A stretch of DNA of 64,000 nucleotides from Paragonimus westermani (Eukaryota; Platyhelminthes; Trematoda; Plagiorchiida; Troglotrematidae), in NCBI GenBank assembly GCA_008508345.1, contig QNGE01000898.1, positions 1-64,000 on the forward strand, written 5' to 3'. Under the pieces are notes generated by a model. It saw nothing but the letters and a program-made list of their open reading frames with translations. It ran no database searches and was not told the origin of the DNA. Made by a program: the position numbers and the translations under genes. Of this stretch, positions 24,650-36,200 are shown piece by piece. Position 1 is the stretch's first letter; the number at the start of each line of letters is the position of its first letter.

Positions 24650-24866
24650 AGTTGCTTTCACAAGATTTACGTAGATGGATGCAATCCATCTCGAAGTGCC
24701 ATTGTGCATTAGATTTGGTTGCAAAGCAAACTGAGTTTGTAATGACTCTTGATGTCCGACCTTAAACCGATACTCCACGACCGATTTCCTCCTTGTCTGA
24801 GCATGACAGGTGGAGATAGTCTGAGTGGTGGATCGAACCCACAACATTTTGCGTTGCAAGCCAGAA
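24650..24866 (-). mobile_element. tRNA-headed SINE copy
   Basis: On the minus strand, TGGCCGAGAGG fits an A box and GGTTCGATCC fits a B box, spaced as in a tRNA. The tRNA-like head is followed by a body shared with the copy at 24944-25140, recognisable by CAAGAGTCATTAC. Pol III transcription followed by LINE-driven copying is the usual route for such elements. A true tRNA gene is unlikely because the acceptor-stem pairing is not evident. Confidence 0.65.
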
Positions 24867-24943
24867 CTTTGGTCCTCTCGGCCATCAGTTCTGGGGGCAT
24901 TTTTTGCTTTCATCCCGCATAAACGGAGTGAGAAAGGCGATGT

Positions 24944-25140
24944 TCAAGAGCGATGCATATAGAACTGGTTCGTAAAGCAAAAGACTGCGGTTCGATCCCC
25001 CAATCAAATTATCTGCACCCGAAGAGTCAAACCAAGAACGAACTCGGCCGTGGAACGTCGGTTTCACAGCAGGTTTCAAGAGTCATTACTAACTCGATTT
25101 TTACCATTGCACGGTATCAATTAACTTTAATTCATGGTCA
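24944..25140 (+). mobile_element. tRNA-headed SINE copy, inverted partner
   Basis: The B-box-like GGTTCGATCC at about 24990-25000 is followed by a body aligning with the minus-strand copy at 24650-24866 (tcggccgtggaacgtcggttt against its counterpart, and CAAGAGTCATTAC). The A-box side is eroded. The two copies are head-to-head, about 80 bp apart. Confidence 0.6.
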
Positions 25141-27595
25141 GTCAAGAAAATTTCCGCTGATCTGATGATGAGACAACAAACTAGGCGGTGTTTAGTTTTG
25201 AAGAGTAAGCTGTGTATTCTTTTTCTCCAGGCTGAAGCTGGTTAATTAACGTAAATAATTGGTGTAGGTTCTTGCACCTCGGACGTGCATGACTCAGGTG
25301 ATTAATTGAAAGGTGTAGGGGCTACCAGACGACGCTTGCTGGCCGACCGCGGATTCGTGTTCACAGTGTGCGTAGTGTTGTTGAGGCCAAATAAGGTCTA
25401 GCCAGTTGTACTGTGCTTTGTCGTTGATCACTGAGACAAGTAAACTTTTAGTTCGTTAGGCGTACTGATGAATAACAGGTGTTTGTCTTCGAAACTTCCT
25501 GATTTTGTTCATTTGTTCCTCGCCACGGTCTCCTTATGCAGCAGTGCCTGTCATTTATATGTGGGCATTCATATCCTTGGAATCCATATCCGCGAATTAA
25601 ACATTACGTTAAATTTCGCCTCCAAGGTCAGAGTTTCACCTATATTTAGAGGTCGCGATGTACACTCTATTCATGTTAACGCTGACTGATTCTCATTGGG
25701 CAGAATGTTTCTAGAAGTTAACTACTGTTCTGGCAAACGCAATAAAAACGGTACAGACAAATAAGACAGTTGAACCACAACCGATAATAACGACGGAAAT
25801 TCAGTGGGCAGTGCAGTCCCTCCACCCCAATTTGAAGGTCTTACGTGAGCCAGAAGAAAGTGGCAATTTATGTTGTAAGTTTTTTGACTCGTACTAGACG
25901 GAAGATATGCCATCACGTTTATCACAAACAAATAGAGATGTGTGATTAGGTGCACTTCAACTACTCTTAGACGACTATAGTGGAAACACTTTTTCACGGA
26001 ACTTACAATTCAGAATTGTGGGGAAAAGTTTTAACCATTTTATTTTGGTTCTGGCGTCTTCTGCCACCCTGGGGGTGGTATTGGGATATGCTCATTATGT
26101 CGGTTCCGAAGGCAGTGCCCATTAGAATTTCGCTACTCTCATACGGAGATATGAGGGAAAGAGTGAAGTGGAGCATTAGGATAAGAGGCACTCAGCACGT
26201 TATAGAGCATATTGTGTTACTGACTGTATATGTGCCACCCTCTGAGTGCACAACGGGTTTGTTTGAAAATTCAAATACTGTCGTCTTCTGGAAAAACTCC
26301 AAACTCTCCAGGCTTAATTGTGACCGAAAGCGTGAATAAATTTGTGTCCACCTACTAAATGTAAAATCACTCTAAATCAGACACTACGCTGTTATTTGAG
26401 TATTCCGCGGGCTGTGCAATCCTCTGATTTCTAAATAAATCAGATGTTTTAATCATTGGGTCTTGGTTGGGTTTATCAAGTGAAACCTACCGTCTGTCTT
26501 CGCGTGGCTCTGAATTTCGAGTCTGAGGTTCCGGTTGGGATGCATCGTTAACCACCTGCCACGATCATTCAGTGTCCGAATCTATCATTTTCCAAATATC
26601 TTGTTAACTAAACACTCACCCCGGTGCTTTCAGCAAGTAAGCGATGAACAAATTAAAGGAAACTAACCAATAATGAGAGTGGCTTAGAGGGTGTACTGTC
26701 ACTCAACTGAAGTGAACAGGCCATCGATCTAAAGAAGTGATTGATACATAGCGGACTACAGTATGTGGTTGCTTGCCTTACCCGTTCGAATATGACCCAA
26801 GCATTATTTAGTCGCAGTCCACTCTGTTAAGTTGCTTACATGAACACTTTCGGTGAGATACATTTAGTTCAGCGACCTGTTGCTGACAGCAGCTAGTTCG
26901 ATTAGTGCCTAAGTAGGGTGCTATTGAAATATTTTTCTTGAGGTTGATGATAAATTTAATTGAAAACAGTAAGGTCACTTTTAAAATCGATACTATCTAC
27001 AAAAAGGCCCAATTAACCAGTGTATCAAGTGCTCTCAAGAAACATGATTTTCTAACGTCTGTGTGGGCTTGTCCAGTTGTTGCACCGTGAATCAAGACGG
27101 AAGACAGAGGTAATGAATGCAAACTAGCGTGTATGAAATCTGCCCAGTAAACATGCACAAAAGACATTAAATCAGTGAACGAGTTAGAACTAAACCAATC
27201 AGTCGCGATGTATCAGGCAAGCGTTGGTAGCCAATCAGATACGAGGTAAAAATTCTGGCCTTGAAAAGGATATACCCCCCCCACACACACACAACGTCAC
27301 TCCCTTTCGGTCCACTTCGAATCAGGCGTAGATAAAACGGTCGACCGAGTTCGGAGCCCGCGATGATCGACGAGGATTTCAAGGGTTTGCAAAGAGTTGC
27401 TCCGTACATGAAGGTTAACTCACACCCGGGGTTAATCATCCAGAAAATAATTGACGTTAGGTGATTTTCTTTTTGTTATCCAACTTGTATGTACCGGGTC
27501 CGAGGGTACGCTTTATGGAGGTCGGGAATGAAAATCTTTTTGCAGACAAATGTTCCGGGTGCCAGAATTTTTGTTGAATTAGCATAGGTCTTTTG
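25141..27595. other. No gene recognised (25.1-27.6 kb)
   Basis: Contains a 119-codon + frame at 25980-26339 with no domain signature, and a (C)n/(CA)n tract near 27275-27294. No repeat was identified with confidence. Confidence 0.45.
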
Positions 27596-28237
27596 TTAAG
27601 TCTCCCTCCGAAGCAGCTCGGTGTGTTTGTGTTCATTCGCAGGTTGGTGAGCTGCGTTAAGTTTCGTACACACAGCTCTCACGAACATAGGTTCAGCCGG
27701 CGTTTTTCTGGTCGCTCTATGGTGGCTGGTGTGATAAGTGAATAGCGCTTGAAGCACAGAATCCTCCCACGTTTCTCCTTGTAATGTCTGTATATACCCC
27801 TTCAAAGAGCGATTCAAATGTTTCACCATACCATTACTTGACAGATTGTCAGGAACAGTTTGCGAATGCTTTATTCCCTGCTAACGTACAAATTCCTCAA
27901 ACTCACGACTAACAAACTGAGACCCGTTGTCGGTGACAATCTCTTCAGGAATCCCGAAGCGGGCAGTAAGGTGTTTCATCCAGTGAATTACTGTAGTTGA
28001 CGTGACATCTCCACAACTATCTACCTCAGGCCAGTTACTGTAGTAGCAGTTGGCGACCAGTGTGTTACGTTTGTTTAAAGGAACTGCTGCCAATGGATGT
28101 ACACACACACACACAACATCAGTTAGACACAGTGAAGGTGTGCAGATCAGTTTCTCGGAAAAATTCAAGCCACGTAAACTTGTGCGTTTTAAACCTACTT
28201 GAGAGTGAGATTTAGAACGAAAACAACTAAGACACAA
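27596..28237 (-). pseudogene. Ty3/Gypsy integrase relic
   Basis: Minus-strand reading contains YYSNWPEV, MKHLTARFGIPEEIVTDNGS and QFVSREFEEFVR, then a stop, then IKHSQTVPDNLSSNGMVKHL and NRSLKGYIQTLQGETWEDS: the Gypsy integrase core through its C-terminal side. The canonical DDE triad is damaged. The first Asp (D in VDxYSNWPE-type wording) is Asn here, the second (VTDNG) is intact, and the Glu of NGxxER is Lys. A GT microsatellite and unrelated residues interrupt the N-terminal part. It belongs to the same broad class as the 7-9 kb element but lies about 19 kb away on the same strand. Confidence 0.8.
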
Positions 28238-28596
28238 TTCAGTTTCCCTGTATGTTTCGGTTCAGAACAGTTTAACAATCTGGATATCCCATGAAGTTTT
28301 TGCTCCTCAGTTTACTGAGTTAGAATGGTCGCTTTGTTCTGCGAATAACGTTATTCGGTTGTATGCCGCCTGGAAATTACGTGTTTAGGAAGCAAGTCAG
28401 GTTATGTGTCACTTAATGAATGAGCAAAGTCAGCCACTTATCAGCAGTGGTAGTTGAGGCATACCTCTAACCAATTTTGTTGTAGAAACCGAGGACGACA
28501 GTTGAAGGCAGAGTAGCAGAACGCTACAGTTTGACAATTCTTCATATATGCCAATATTTAGCTACATCTTTGCTTGTTCACTTAAAAAGCACACCA

Positions 28597-28720
28597 GACT
28601 GGAGTTTCGTTCTTGTCAGAGCACTTCGGCAGTGCAAATCTTTATCATGACCGGGATTAGGAGTCCGATCAGGTTTCTTATGGGTTACCTATGTTGACCA
28701 CTGCTCCGCTGACCTCATAT
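28597..28720 (-). mobile_element. Hammerhead-bearing SINE copy
   Basis: Minus strand: a tRNA-like head (AGTGGTCAACATAGGTAACC … CTAATCCCGGTC) followed by CTGCCGA (28632-28626), GCTCT-GACA-AGAAC and GAAAC (ending at 28605-28604). It aligns with the copies at 29.5, 45.06, 45.4, 55.9 and 56.3 kb. The 3' core box GAAA is intact and the 5' box has two changes from CTGATGA. Confidence 0.55.
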
Positions 28721-29525
28721 TAAACACACCCGAATAGTCGTATTCGATTGTACAGCCACAATGATTTTCGGTGGTTTTTTTGTCCGATCACCTAGGGAGA
28801 ATTGCTCTGCTTTTTCACACTCTGATGGCGTTTCGGATAGAATTCCACTTCAATTGTGGCTAACAGTCGCTTGTGAGATTGTAGTGGCTGCTTGCTTTTT
28901 TAAGGGAAAACAAATAGACGTGGGATACCAAATGAACGCATGTTTGCCTACTTACGACATGAGCAGTCGCTGCACATGCCCCAGAGCAGATTTTCTTGAC
29001 GCTCTCTGTCACACTCCATTCGGTCGATCATTCACTTAACAACAACGTTTAGGATATTTCCAGATCTGCAACCACTCTGCGTTCATAGTCCACACATCAA
29101 TTAAAACGTAAACAATCATCGAAATACACTGTAAATACTGGCAACCTCCTTGCCCATTTGGTTGGCTCAGTTTTCATCAGCTGTTCGACCCCGAATGAAG
29201 TTGATATCCCATGATAACTCAACTTGACCTGTGCCTTTGGACGAGTGTACTGAATCATGGGATTAAAGAAGACCAATATTTCTGTGACAGTCGGACTGAG
29301 TGATAGGTCTACCCAGAGCAAGTGTCCCGGCCCGGTATCTAATCCACGGTTATACGTCACTTATCTATTTCCGGGAATACCTATAGGTTTCGGAAATGTG
29401 AAGGTTTGGTTCGGTATGTTTCCATTCTGACATTTCATGTAAATTGAAAACCACCTACAGTTGATCACAGCTGTCACATATACATGGACTTTCTATACGG
29501 CCCCTTTCGATAGGAAGCACTAAAC

Positions 29526-29600
29526 TCGAGTTTCATTCTTGTTGGAGCTGGTCACCGCCACCGCTGGGCACGAGAACCTCCAACAGCAATCTGTTTTCTT
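29526..29600 (-). mobile_element. Hammerhead-bearing SINE fragment
   Basis: Minus strand: GTGACCA, GCTCC-AACA-AGAAT, then GAAAC (29555-29530). It is preceded by GTTCTCGTGCCC, which aligns with the B-box side of the family. The 5' core is altered and the 3' core kept. Confidence 0.5.
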
Positions 29601-30221
29601 TCGTCTGTTCATTGTGGGATTATTTGTAGCACGTCAGCTTCGTGTTCGTACAGACAAAATCCTTGAAGACAAGCATTTCAACAGTCAAACATCATAGTGT
29701 CGGAGAAAAAGCACGTAATTTTAAAGGAAGATAACATTCTTGAATTGAAGCAAAATGATTAGTAGGCTGCAGTTTTATCCAAATAAATTCTTTTTGACAT
29801 TAAACCTTCGTGGGTTTCTCTATTGGAATGTGTTGAGCAGTCTATGCTTCAAAGTACTACACCGTGAACAAGTAGTTTGTACTGACTGACCCCTCATTAA
29901 GAGTAAAACGAAGACTGCACGATGAATTATGGTGAATACAAAAATGTGTCATTCATCCAACATGCTTACTTTCATTAACTGGTCGTTTGCTGGTTCCATT
30001 GGCTGAAGGGCCGTTTGTCCTCCGTTGATTTTGCAATCAATGCTGTCGATCGATATCCTGATTGTCTCTCGCGAGCTGATTGGTTACGCGGCCCTGCTCA
30101 GCTTGTTTGTTCGTACAAATCAACGCACAGCATCGCTCGACCATCATGCTGCTGGGTTATTGATGCAAGTGTCTAACTTTTCTGACTGAATTGATTTTGT
30201 GTCTACTGCAAACGCCATTAG
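29601..30221. other. No gene recognised (29.6-30.2 kb)
   Basis: No feature identified before the candidate first exon of gene A. Confidence 0.5.
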
Positions 30222-33200
30222 TATAAACATTGCTCCTCCTAAAACTGATCCTCTGATGCAGGAAACAAACGAGGCACCCAATCATTCCAGCGGAATTGAT
30301 GGAAATATATTTACTCTTTCCTTCCTGACAGGCACGGTTAGCCTATAACATTGACATCGGTCTTTCAAGCATCCACTGGTTAGACTGCCACTCATAAATC
30401 CCTTCTACAATGCACCGCGCTAACTTAACGAACACCCTTCAGAAAACGAGCACACACACTCACCGGCAACATGCATGTATGTTACCATAATCTTAATATG
30501 TTCCTGCCTCACATCATTACCATCCCCACGATAGTCAGTCAAGTAAACAGAAAACATTGTGGTGTTTGAGGCCCTACATCAACAATCAGTCTATTCCCGT
30601 TCAGATTTACAGGCTTCGGTCACCCTGAGCTCTCTCACGAACTCATCTTGACCCCACTGACAACATCCTAAACCCTACATCTCGTACTTGCATCCTACCA
30701 TACCCACTACAATATTTGACTGCTTATGCGGACAGTATCTCAAGAATGTTAATTATAGGGTATTGAAAAGCTACTCTTCATTATGACAAACAAAAACGCA
30801 GCATGCCTTATTGTAGTGAACTGCGTTCAGTTGAAATGTACAAACAAAGAGGCCCAGTCCCAACTATGAACGTTATAAACACCTTACGCCTCACGCACAC
30901 TTGATTCATCCGCCCAATAACAGTTAGCCGCCTGCACAGACAAAACCCTGTCAACAACCATCACAGAATTCTGTACTGTCACCTTCAATACGAAACTTGT
31001 TTCTAGCACATCTTATCTTTGCGTCGCTTGAACGTCCGGAACTGACAGCCCGACCCAATCATTACAGCCAAGCAATAAGAAACATTCTCTCAAACTTTGG
31101 TTTTCATTTGCAATGAAAAGTACCGCACACAACCTGTAACTCTACTGGCACAAACACAAAAGAGTGGCCGTCACATGTCTATTAGTAACTTCCCAGAAAA
31201 ATTACAAGAAACTTATTTATGGCAGCCAACGAGCTCTTTTAGGCACTGTTAGAACACAAATGAAAAACTGTCTACAAACTGAATAACCGTGTGACCTGCA
31301 CGTGAATAGGAAGTCAGCAGTCGTTGCAGGCGAAAACGTTTAAGGACGTCTTCCAGAAAGGGTTTTCGCAAAAAATTTCTCAGCAGTATGGTAACATCAA
31401 CGACAGCGAGGACCTAATTACCGTGTATGACTTCAGACACTGAGAGCAAAATACAACCAGAGATATCGAGAAGACGTAGCCTGCACACTCCTAAATGAAC
31501 CAAAGAGGAATGTGCACCTGAGCAATGAGGTTCAAATCGGTTACTTGGACGACTAATGTGCGGTTATTCTGTAAAGTCAATTCGCAGCCTTCAGCTACTC
31601 ATTTCTGACAGGTTTCCCAGTCAAAGGGGCTATGGTATCCTCCGGCAACTTTAGCGATATGAGCAGAGGCAGCAAAAGCTTAACATGTTCAGTAGTTTGA
31701 CCGTTTGAATTATACGGAGAAAATATCGTTCGAAAGAATATCCTCAAACAAAAATACTGAAAAGTTGCAAGATATCACCTGACCTCCAGGTCCGTTCCCG
31801 TTAACCCCTTTCGTGCAATGGGACTTTTGGTGTCAACACTTCAGGCTGTAAGCGTTATTTTCACCTTCACAGTAACTAAATCCCAAGTTCCCAGCTCAAA
31901 TTTCGTCATATTTTGGTTGGATTGCTGGGCCGCACGTAATACTTAAAGTGTGTGCTCTTCATATGTTATGGATGAAAGAACTTTCCCATGACGTCGATCA
32001 TACGATAACACGTTCATCCAGTGCGAAGTGCTTGACATTTTCTACACCGACGCTGGTTACGCGCGTTTAAAATGTGCACTTATGTACGATACTTTCTGTT
32101 TGTGTTGCATGTATGAAGGGATAGCCCTCTGCTTACAGCCAACTCACTTCACAGTTTTCTCTCCAAAACATCTAACCAGAGTTAACACACCAAACTATGG
32201 AGTTATCACAGTTTGTTCTGCACTCGTATGTTCACGTCTGCCATGAGCTGCCGTCTATTTGTGTTCCCAGTATACTGACTGGTGGATGCTCCGTGACGAG
32301 TGTTCAATCAGAACCCCTCTATAGAACAGATAACTGAATGCACCTGCTCGAGTATATGATAGCGTCTCCGCACATTTCTCCTCCATAGCATTCTGCATGT
32401 TCGTTTTCAACCAGTGATCAACAAATGATTACCTGTGTGTCAAACCTTGAAGTGGCATTCGTAATCTTATTTTGTGCTTGGAAACGTCGTATGTTGCCGT
32501 TTCCGTCAATAACCTCAAGGTTAGACAAACAGATGGATTGGCATGAAGTCCCAATATCTAGGTGAAGAACGCCCCTGCGATTGTGTACACAGTTGACCGC
32601 ACCAAAAATAATGACTAAGACTTAGAGGAACTAACCGACTTAGTCTGAATGGAATTAAAGGTGACTGACTGACTTCAGTTTCTTAGTCAGACGGATCTGC
32701 TCAAATTACACTTGTATGAGAACTAAAAATAGCAAATAAGAATTGTTTTCTGTGTTTGAACATCAAGCTAATTACGACAAAGTAAATATGAAAACAGTGA
32801 CTAGGGTGAGTCAGAAAAACGGTCAATATCGATTATGGACGGCGTGTTTGGTATCAATTACCAATTCCAAAACCGTGGACTTGATTGATTGTGAACCAAG
32901 GAAGGTTAAGTGTCCGCACGAACTTCTGAGTGCAGAGGTCAGGGTTGAGCAAGCGGATACTGATGACCTCTACAGCGGTCAGTACTCGGAATCTTACCAT
33001 CTTTGATCGATTTTTGGACACTCTGTAGACAATCTGGAAAGCATCCTTCTTGCTGGCATAGTGATTAGAGTCAGCCAAACGAGCAACAGTCGCGCTTAAA
33101 ACCGTTTTAATCACACCACTGTTCAGTCAGGCAGGAGGATGTTCACGCATTCCGTTGTAGTACGATCAATATATGGTGCTTCACACGAGCAGACAAATGA

Positions 33201-36200
33201 GTACACACAACAGTTGGTTGTAGATTGTGAAAATTTGTCTTTGGGCAGTGACAGGATAACGGGGGTTGAGCGGAAACTCATATAAGTTGTTTCGATTGAC
33301 TTTTTGAGCTTTCTTGAGATAACTTCGGCCACGGGACCTCCCTTGAAAGGAAGACTAATAAACGCAAGTTTCTTGTTCACAGAGGGTGGCATAAGTTTCA
33401 ACACTATTGCCTGCATCGTCTTCTGAATGAAACGCATTGGGTAGACATTCTGCATGAACACTTTTTGTAGAAAGTCCAGCTCAGCTTGTAAAGTGTCAGA
33501 GGTGCAGATCTTCAACGCTTTAACCGTCAGGCATCGTATGAGGTTTCGCTTTTGATTTAACGAAACAATACTGTCGAAATGAATGTGCTGGATACTCCAA
33601 CTCTGCTTTCTGTGCACACAGTCCTTCACTATTAAGCAGTACATAACTGATTAGTAGCGCTCAGCGAATTTTATTTAGTAAGTTGAAGACCATTTAAATT
33701 CTACTACTAGGTTCAGTAACCTGTGTATTCTGCTAGGCTTGTGGTGACATTCTACAACCCTTGGGGTGTTACTTTTAAGGCCTACCTGTGCAACTTCCAT
33801 CCAAAAACTCATAGCATCACACTTCTCCTAGGAGTCAGAATACAGCTGAGCAAAGTTGAATGGCCGGACTCCATTGCCACAATCAGCCTCGATGATCACT
33901 GGCAACTCATAGTTGAAGAAATCTCCGATAGCGTTAGCAACCATCTTCCAGTAATGAATACCCGACCTAGTAGAGAGCCCGAACGTCTACACAGTAGGAG
34001 CAAACGTCTGATTGCATTGAAACGCTCAGTCTGAAATGCGTATCAACTAGAACAACCCAAACTTACGTTTGTTGAACATGCCACATGGTGCAATCGTGCC
34101 ACGGTTGCTAACAGAGTGAATCGACTTGGATATCAACGCGGTCTTGTCCAGAAGCTGGAGGTGAATCCTAAGCTTTTCTGCAGCGAAATCACAACACACA
34201 TAAAAAGTAGAGTTAGCATTGACAATCAAAAAACTTCAAGGGGATCATCGCAACAGATGCAGAGATGACCAAAACTCTGGATAAACATTACATAAATAAG
34301 CAAAACTGATGATGATGATGAGGAGGAGGAGGAGATACATATTTTGTTCAACCCAAGAACCCCCGTGCCACGTGCTACAGGACCGGCTTCCCGAATGTCC
34401 TGTGAGATTTGAGTCCAGCTACGAGTGACTTCTGATCCCAAAAACAACAACTTAACTGTACTACCCCAATCCTCGGTGTCTCAAGTAAAAAAACAACTCA
34501 TAGAAAATACCTGCCAACAAATCACGCGGTCCAGACTTGATATCCCCTACTTTCGTGAATAATCATTCCATCGAGTCGGCAGAACCGCTTACTGCACTCT
34601 TCAAGAGTTCTCAATCACACCTATCTTCACAGATGAATGGTTCAACAAACTATCGACGAGTAGCGTTGCTTTCAGTTGTGTCTACAGTAATAGAGAGCTT
34701 GCCAGATGGCTCTTTCTGAGTCAAGGTAGAAGAGATCCAACTCATCACCAAGGAGCAACATGGCTTTCACAGGGGGACACTATCACGTCACAGATTTGTT
34801 TATTACTCATAATGTTTGGATGAGGGCTGCCGACGCAAGACTAGCCATATACGTGGTTTATCTTAGCTTCCCCAAAGCTTTTGGGAGGGTTGATTATTCA
34901 ATCTCGCTGCGAGAACAGAATAGTTATGGTCTTGGTGAGCGCTTGCTTATGCGGTTTGAGAATTGTCTTACTGAACGTAAGCCCAATGTCTTAGTGAGTG
35001 TATAGCTGTCAGGATGATCTCTAGGCTACAAAGACGTTAGGCAAGGGTCGATCTTAGGACCACTGTTATCCATTTTTGGTATATGAACTTCTCAGTCTAG
35101 TCAAATCACCGACATTGCCTAACATCATTGACAAAGCGTTGGTGAGGAGTAGATATTCCGGAGGTTGTGGTAATCTCACAAAACGGGTTAAAATACCTAA
35201 ACTAGTGGCCCATAGAAAATGACTTGCTGTTCAATGTCAACAAGTGTAGTCATACCTGTCCGCCATCAAAATTGTACTGACTGTTATCTTGGCGACACAA
35301 AGCTGCACGTGTAAGTATGTGAATGAGACGTACGGACCAGAGTGGCAGGCAGTTTGAGTTTGTCCACAAACTGTGAAGTCGCGGTTGAAAAAAATGGGCA
35401 ATTAACACTTAAGCTTCTAAGAAGAATTTATGGACTAATCCACCCTGAAGTGTTTCTCATTATGTTCACTTTCATTATCTGCTCACACTTGGAAAAGAAC
35501 ATACAGGCCTTCCATCCGTATCTCAAGAAAGACTTGGTACTCACTGAATAATCAGAGACGGTTCACTGAGAAAATTATGTGGCTCAGGAAAAACCCGTAC
35601 TCAGAAAAACTGACAGAATGAGGTGAATTCTCAGTCAAATACAGGCAACTCAAGGAATACTTGATTCTCACCTACCGGGTCATCCACTGACACATCTCAT
35701 ACCAAATAATGATGAGAGTTTAAGAGGTCAGTCACTAGAATTCCGCAGTGCATGAAGGTACTGTGAAGACAGAACTATCTCACAACTAGGATCTTTCCAC
35801 ACTGGAACGAATTGCCCAAGTCTGTGGTCAGGGGTGAATCGACTGGAAACTTTAAAATACTACTCAATCATTACAAACGTAATAGACAGCTGGCATTACA
35901 GGTTACCTAACCGATATACTAGCTTAGCTTCACAGATCACTCAAATGCGCATGTCTAGCTGAATGGTGTCTCAACCAGCCTCAGTGTTCATTGTTGAAAT
36001 GATTGCAACTGGCAGTTCCATCTAATTCCCCTTTTATTCAGTTCCATTCACTTTTTCTTCATACCTACCAACCATCCAAAACAATTTTTCACCTACCAGG
36101 ACAGAAATAGAAACGTACAGCCAAGGATCTTTCTCTCTCTTGAAACGAATCTTCTGTGCGAATCTGGGAACACTAAATTACGTTTGATCACTCGATACTG

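Noticed and set aside
24774..24866. Functional tRNA gene on the minus strand
   Set aside because: A and B boxes fit, but the acceptor and anticodon stems do not pair well and a second diverged copy exists nearby; a SINE explains it better.
25980..26339. 119-codon + frame with Trp-rich stretch
   Set aside because: No recognisable family; the frames on both strands are open, so it is not diagnostic.
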